Assembly: GCA_026261815.1 (NCBI GenBank)
Contig: JAMPIT010000566.1
Coordinates: 27,181,001 to 27,245,000 of the forward strand
Direction of reading: 5' to 3'
Length of the DNA: 64,000 bases
From: Monarcha castaneiventris obscurior
Lineage: Eukaryota; Chordata; Aves; Passeriformes; Monarchidae
Shown: positions 58,154 through 64,000 of the stretch, one piece after another
Layout: each line of letters starts with the position of its first letter
Numbering within the stretch: position 1 is the first letter of the stretch
The notes under the pieces: generated by a model
Seen by the model: only the letters and a program-made list of their open reading frames with translations
Database searches by the model: none
What the model was told of the DNA's origin: nothing
Translations under genes and position numbers: made by a program

Positions 58154-58688
58154 ACAGAATAATTTAGTTGGCAAAGATTTCCAAGATTAGCGAGTGCAAC
58201 CATTGATGGGTCACTGCCTTGTCAGCTAGACCATAGCACAAATGGCTCCATCCAGATGTTTCTTGAAGACCTCCAAGGATGGTGACAGCCTGGGGGTAGC
58301 CTGTTCATTAGGAATCAAATTCCATTGCTTAACGACCCTTTTCATGAAGAAATTCAGTCTGATCTCCAACCTGAATTTCCCCTGGCACAGCTTGAGGCTA
58401 TGTCCTCTTGTCCTGTCACTGGCTGCCTGGGAGAAGAGGCAAATCCTCACCTGGCTACAGCCTCCTTCAAGGTAGCTTTAGAGAGCCATAAGGCCTCCCC
58501 TGAACCTCCTTTCCTCTAGGCTAAATAACCCCAGTTCCTACAGCTGCTCCTAATATGACTTAATCTCTAGGCCCTTCACGAGCCCCCTTGCCCTCCTCTG
58601 GACATGCTTCAGCGCCTCAATGTCTTTGTTGAAGGGGCCAAAACTGCCTCCCTCACTGAACTGTGACTTCACCAGGGCTGAGTACAGA
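58154..58688 (-). mobile_element. CR1 3' portion with terminus
   Basis: The minus strand reads the end of CR1 (gaggaaaggaggttcagggg, gtgacaggacaagaggacat, ggaggtcttcaagaaacatc). The terminus at 58154 is the reverse complement of acagaataatttagttggca. It is one of the best preserved CR1 pieces in the window. Confidence 0.92.
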
Positions 58689-58935
58689 AGTTCTTAATTG
58701 AAAGATCTGTCACAAAAAAAGGTCATAAACTCATAGAAACACTCTGCAAACCAGGGTAATTTTGTACAGAAATAATCTGTACAAAATAAAATAAAAAAGG
58801 TGAAAGAAAAGAAATAAAAGGTGTTACTTTGTTCTGTTGATGCCATGATGATTTTTGTCTTTTCTTTTATACCCCTGTTATACCTTTTTACAACTTCTGT
58901 ATTCTTGGTACTTTTTGCCTACATTCTTGGACTTG

Positions 58936-59279
58936 TTTGTTAAGCTAAGAGACTAAACATTTTAAAAGCTTCATAGTTAAGGTGCCAGGGTGCCCAAACC
59001 CCAAAGTCCTCTCCAGAACACATTTTGTAAACTAAGATAAAACCATCCAGGAGAAGGTTCCTTGGGAGGGGGGGCTCATTTAAGCCTCTCATTGAAGAAC
59101 ATTTAATAAATATGCTAATTAGTAAGACCTGAAATGTAAAACCAGATCTAGGAGAGAAAGGTCTTTGCGGTGGTGATGATGGGCTGCACAAAAGTGTATT
59201 CGACCTGTTCGTGGTGCACCTAAGGATCCTTACAATAAATACCAAGGTAAAACCCTTTTTCCCCTTCTAACCGTGTTCA
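58936..59279 (+). mobile_element. Solo LTR, ends approximate
   Basis: Plus-strand LTR-like order: U3 with accatccaggagaaggttcc, then attcgacctgttcgtggtgc, AATAAA at 59234-59239 and a U5-like ccccttctaaccgtgttca end. It resembles a bird ERV LTR that I recall; no clear duplication. Confidence 0.65.
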
Positions 59280-60647
59280 CCTCTTAATTTTTAAGACTAA
59301 AAAAGACATCATTGTGGTATGATACTTAGTGTCAGGCTTATTACTTTGCAATTACCAGAATAGATATCTGTGCACCCCGATAGCATTTTACATTCATTTT
59401 TTCTCTTAGTGCTTCCATTACAGAGATATTTAAAAAAACAAACAAACAAAAGTCAGATCTTTGGTATTTGCCTGTCATCATATGGGGAAAAGCCTTGGAT
59501 ATCTTTTTTTTCTTTATGAGCTTGTTTGAAAGTATTCAAACTAACAACCCTAGGCAGGCCCATTAATACCTTTACAGGAGTTAACTGGCACAGTGGAGCA
59601 AATGACCTAGTTTAATTCAGAATTCAATGTTAATTCATGATGCCTTCATTGCTCTGTGTTTGGGACAACTAATTAATCAAACTCAGGTTAGGTTGTTGAA
59701 ATGAACTGCCTAAATAGGATTTAAACTGATTATAATTTTTAAAATAGAATCTCATTACCTGAGTAGATTTGACAGAATGTTTATGTCTATGTTTGAATTG
59801 CTAATGTACAATTAGAAAAGTAATCATGTAAAGTATTAGAACACTATGTGCTCTGAGAATTATTTATTACTCCTTGAGTAGCCTCTCTGATACAAGGATA
59901 ATTTTCCACTAATAAATGAAAAAAAAAAAGCAGAATTTCAGTATCACATTTACAATACCTCTTAATTAATCAACATACAACACATATTGAACTACTTTGA
60001 AGAAAATTCAAAATGCATTGCTAAAATGGAAAAGAAATGGAAAAGATACAAACTGCAAAGGAATCGAATCTTTTTTGCTACAAGGTCTAGTTTTTTTGCT
60101 GATGTGTTTGGAAGCAATAGTTGCTCAAGCATATGTATCATAAGGATCTCTCAGAATTATGTGACCATGTTTTGAACCACATATATGTACCCACCACCAC
60201 ACACAGACAGAGAGATCATGATGGGTGGGATGAGAATTCCACCATCTTGTGTTTTGTTCTGGTGGTGCATCCTTGCTCTCCCCACTTCTCTTCAGGTCTG
60301 CACTATTATCTCAGGAGCTCCTGATTAGCCCTGACTGAACCAGCTGAGCCACCAAGTGAAGCACTCCTTGACAGAACCACTTCATCGCTGAAGTGTCCCT
60401 TGACTGTGCCAGGTGGTCTTGCATGATAAAGGTGGGAATGATTCTGACCATAACAGGAACATCAACTGCCTGACCAAGGTGAGGAATAAAGAATAAGCAG
60501 TTATCCTTCTTAGACCTGCTAAATCATTCACCTGAATTGTATAGCCCAAGTGAAATGGTGCTGTTGCTACAAGACATTTTGAAAAATATTAATTTTAGCC
60601 TGAGTGGAACACTACCATTGGTAAAAAATATCTTGTAGTTACCAACT

Positions 60648-61363
60648 TGTGTTATGGCCAGGATGGAAACTGACTGATGACTAGAGACAATTATCTTGTG
60701 ACCCTATAAACAGTGGTTTTAAGGGAAGCCCTTTGAGTTCTCCTGGAATGTAGCAGGCTACACCAGCATCTCCCCCTAAGCAGGATACCTCTTGGAGCTC
60801 TAAAGTTTGTGATATTCAGAAGGCCATCACTGATGATGAGGCCTAGGTTGATATTCCCCCCCTCACCATTCCTCAAGGTGCCTGTTCAGAAATGTTAAGG
60901 GATTTGAAGTATTTCTCTGAACCTGAGTGGAATTTAATAGGCACCTTTACACACATAAATGTAGATATATACATCTCTTTGTCTGCATATGTGCATTGAT
61001 TAAGGTATGATGTTATTGTGAATCTATAATTAAGTAATTTTTGTAAATCTAGTAGACCCTATTGAATCACTTTATAAATATTAAGTTAGTCAATGATTAA
61101 GTGCTGCTAAACCCTTTTGTGTCCTTATCTTTTGTAATCATATCCTTTGCACCTTTACCCTTTTGCATTCCTTGTCTTCTCATAAATCATTCTAAATTGA
61201 TTCTAATCCAATTTTCTTATGTATGCTTCATCTATGTAATAAGTAATAGAATGAGCCTTGCCATTAAACTCTATTAAATTCATACTTTCACAATTCATAT
61301 TAAAACCTTCTTTTTGCCTGTACCTTTGATGATGATTCTTTAAGTGACCTAAGCACTCATTCA
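60648..61363 (+). mobile_element. Possible old LTR (ERVL/MaLR-like)
   Basis: It starts TGTGTTATGGCCAGG. A TATA-like ctataaac lies at 60704-60711, then a long AT-rich second half with gccattaaactctattaaat. Possible 5-bp flanks are CAACT and CAACA, one mismatch. Weakly supported. Confidence 0.4.
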
Positions 61364-64000
61364 CAACATGTATGAAGCAGTGGATGTAATCAAATTTAGT
61401 TTGATTTGTGATATGCTGTGATATTCATGGAGGATGTAGCAGAAACCTGAGCTAAAAATACTTTCAGATAAAGCTAACCTGGCAGATGTATTCCAGTGGC
61501 ACAAATAGCTGCAAATATCCACTCAGTCCATGGTACAAGAGCAGTCCACAGAGTGAATTCAACACAAAGGCCTTCCTGAATCACTTGGATGTTAAGCCCT
61601 CAGCACCAGCCATTACCTGCTTTGCTTTACAGATGGACACTTCTTGCCAATATAGACACAACTATTCTTGTTCTGCAGTCAGTCAATAGACTTCACACAC
61701 AAATGTTCAGCTTCCCCTTGGGTCAGCAGTCACGATTGGCAGTGATGAGAGAAAGCATTCAATGGGTACGTCTGTATTGGTAAGGACCATTTTCTATATT
61801 ATTAAACTGTAAGAAGAATCCCTACTATAGCTTTCTTGCAGGCCAAAGAGCATTTCCCAAGGCTTTGAGAATATGTTTCAGGATTTAGCTCAAAACTCTT
61901 GATGTTTGGTTTTGAGGTGCAAGGCTGGTTTGAGGGCAAAGGCAAAGAGACAAGTGCATTCCATAGCATGAATACATACATTCCCATTCCAGGTGGTCTC
62001 AGTGCCTGTTACAAGGACACAGTTTTTCCTAAGGCCCCCAGTGAGGGTCTGTGACTGCATTTGACAGGAATTTTTTAAAAGAATTTTTTTATCCAGATAT
62101 ATAATGTAGAAAAAAAATCATTGTGATTTCTCCTCTGTTTCCATGCTTATATGGCTCCCCTCCTTCAGAACTTCTGTCAACTTCACAGAAAAAATCTTTT
62201 TGTTACATGTGGATGATGTGATTGCCAAATTTTTTATTGTATTTGCTGAAGACAATTTTCTGGTAGATGCTACAATCTTGACATGATTTAAGGAAAAAAA
62301 ATGAGTGAAAGGATTCTTCTTCCCACAATGTCTTCCCATTTCTTCTTTGAAATCTACTAATTCACATGTGATTTACTAATTCACAGATCCTTCACGTGAA
62401 TTTTAGGTGCAAATCATTTCCCCAGCTCCTTTGGTCAGAAGTGTAACCCTGTCATAATTAAGGAGATAAAAGTTATTGTTCACTGTTTGCAAATAATACA
62501 ACATGTTTACGTTTAAAAACTAACCAACCAAACTGCACATCCTTCAAGGTTATATAAAGACCACATGCTAGAACTAGCATTCTGTCTCACATTTTAGATG
62601 CACTAATGTTTTGTTTTTAGTTGATGGACTCCATGAACCAGTTTTAGCTAGAATTTTCCTTGTGGAAAGCATTAAAAGTTTTACTGCTATTGGATATTTT
62701 AGTAAAAATACAGCCTGTAAGATTGTCTTGGGAAACCTAACTCTGATAATAAATCTAACATAAGCTCCTAAAAAGAAATAAAATGACATCAATATCTGAC
62801 ATAGCTGACCAGTCCCACACCACAAAACCAATATCATATTGATACACTGAACTAAAGAAATCTCCACTTGGAACTTATTTAATAAACATAATTCTCTTGC
62901 ATCCCAAGATTTTAGTATTAAAATTACTTATGGTTCATATAGTAAAAGGATGAAAGGATTTAACTATTGGTTAATTCTTCTCCTTATTTGCATATTCCCA
63001 TCTTTTTGCTTTTGTTTTCCATCTTCTCCGCCAGTTAAACCATAAAAACATTCAATAAAATTCTGTGTGTGAACTAGTTTTTTACACATTTAAGTTTTTC
63101 AGAAAAGGATTTAATAAGGATAGATATCTTCTATCCTAGGCAAACAGCAGAGACAAGTTATTAATCTGCATACACCATGTAGATTCCAAATATATTTGGT
63201 CTATGAATACAAAACAGTGTCCTCAAAAAGATTTAATTTTGTGTCTTAGCATTGCTTTTAATTCCAATCTAAATTCTTTATTACAAATTTAACCTTGTTG
63301 ATATTGTGATTGTGGTTTTGGACATTTATTTTCAATTAATTATTAGGAATCAATCTGTAAATAGTAATTCTAAGGAATGCATTTCCAGCAGTTAACATGC
63401 AAGCAGTAGAAATCAGAAGATAAAGGTCTTTAAAAAAATGCCTTAAGCCCTTTTATTTTGTTCCTACTTTAATAATAACGATAAAAATAGATATTGTTAT
63501 TATAAATCTCTGTTCATTTACTCAAGGCTTCCAGTGTTTCAGCCATTCTAAATTTGGCCTGAGATATAAAGACAAAGATTTTAGGTCAGTAATAGTACTG
63601 GTTTTCTGTTTAAAGTAAACCTTTATTTTCTAATGCCTTTTTTTTCCCATAATATTTCTTCTCATTGACTGACATAACATAAATGATTTCCTGATGGTAC
63701 ATTTACAATAAATAATATATTTGGGTATCATTATTTTCATCAACACTACAATAAAACTTGAATGACACAATAATGAAATCAAATAATGACCAGGAAAAGA
63801 AAAGAAATCCTAGTCTCAATTACACAGTGTTAGATATCTGTCTTCTAGTAGATAATGAGAACTGTCATTGACCTTATTCAAGTCACTTCTCACGATTAAG
63901 GTACTTTTTCATTTAACAGGTTGGGTCAATTCACAAGATTTAATATTGACTTAGATGTCTGTTCTTATTGGCAAATGAATAAGCTCTTCACTGCTAAAAC
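61364..64000. other. AT-rich stretch without a recognised gene
   Basis: I see no repeat family, RNA gene or supported exon here. Confidence 0.3.

Overview
The window looks like avian nuclear DNA, most likely a songbird (Passeriformes) or close relative. The reasons are many CR1 retrotransposon pieces with the typical bird CR1 3' end, bird ERV LTRs, and a SINE with a tRNA-Ile(AAT) head and a CR1-like tail. DNA is AT-rich with large introns. I see no prokaryotic features, no CRISPR array and no rRNA or functional tRNA gene.

The main content is a previously unannotated-looking protein gene on the minus strand, covering roughly 28.3 kb down to 0.7 kb. I rebuilt it by eye from splice sites: 15 small exons (22 to 222 nt) whose reading phases agree from one exon to the next, giving about 563 codons and a stop at 717-719. 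No long ORF shows it, because most exons are under 60 codons and introns reach about 8 kb. I do not recognise the protein family. Two more exon-like segments at 29133-29161 and 34036-34113 suggest the transcript may start further upstream.

Region by region: 0.7-28.3 kb is the gene. Its introns hold CR1 pieces (3.4, 12.4, 22.5 kb), a GC-richer composite block at 10.7-15.2 kb (a 33-bp tandem repeat, and an ERVL-like LTR interrupted by a second LTR), and a decayed C2H2 zinc-finger pseudogene (23.9-24.2 kb). From 30.7 to 41 kb the DNA is repeat-rich: four LTRs, several CR1 pieces in both orientations including an endonuclease-domain remnant, and the SINE. From 41 to 64 kb it is mostly AT-rich DNA without a recognisable gene, with a CR1 reverse-transcriptase remnant (43.8 kb), solo LTRs (50.1, 54.4, 58.9, 60.6 kb), CR1 3' ends (46.5, 58.2 kb) and a few isolated exon-like segments on the plus strand.

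Three LTRs have exact target-site duplications visible in the sequence (CCATT, CTGTT, AGGTTC). All repeat family assignments are from memory of bird repeats and were not run against a library.
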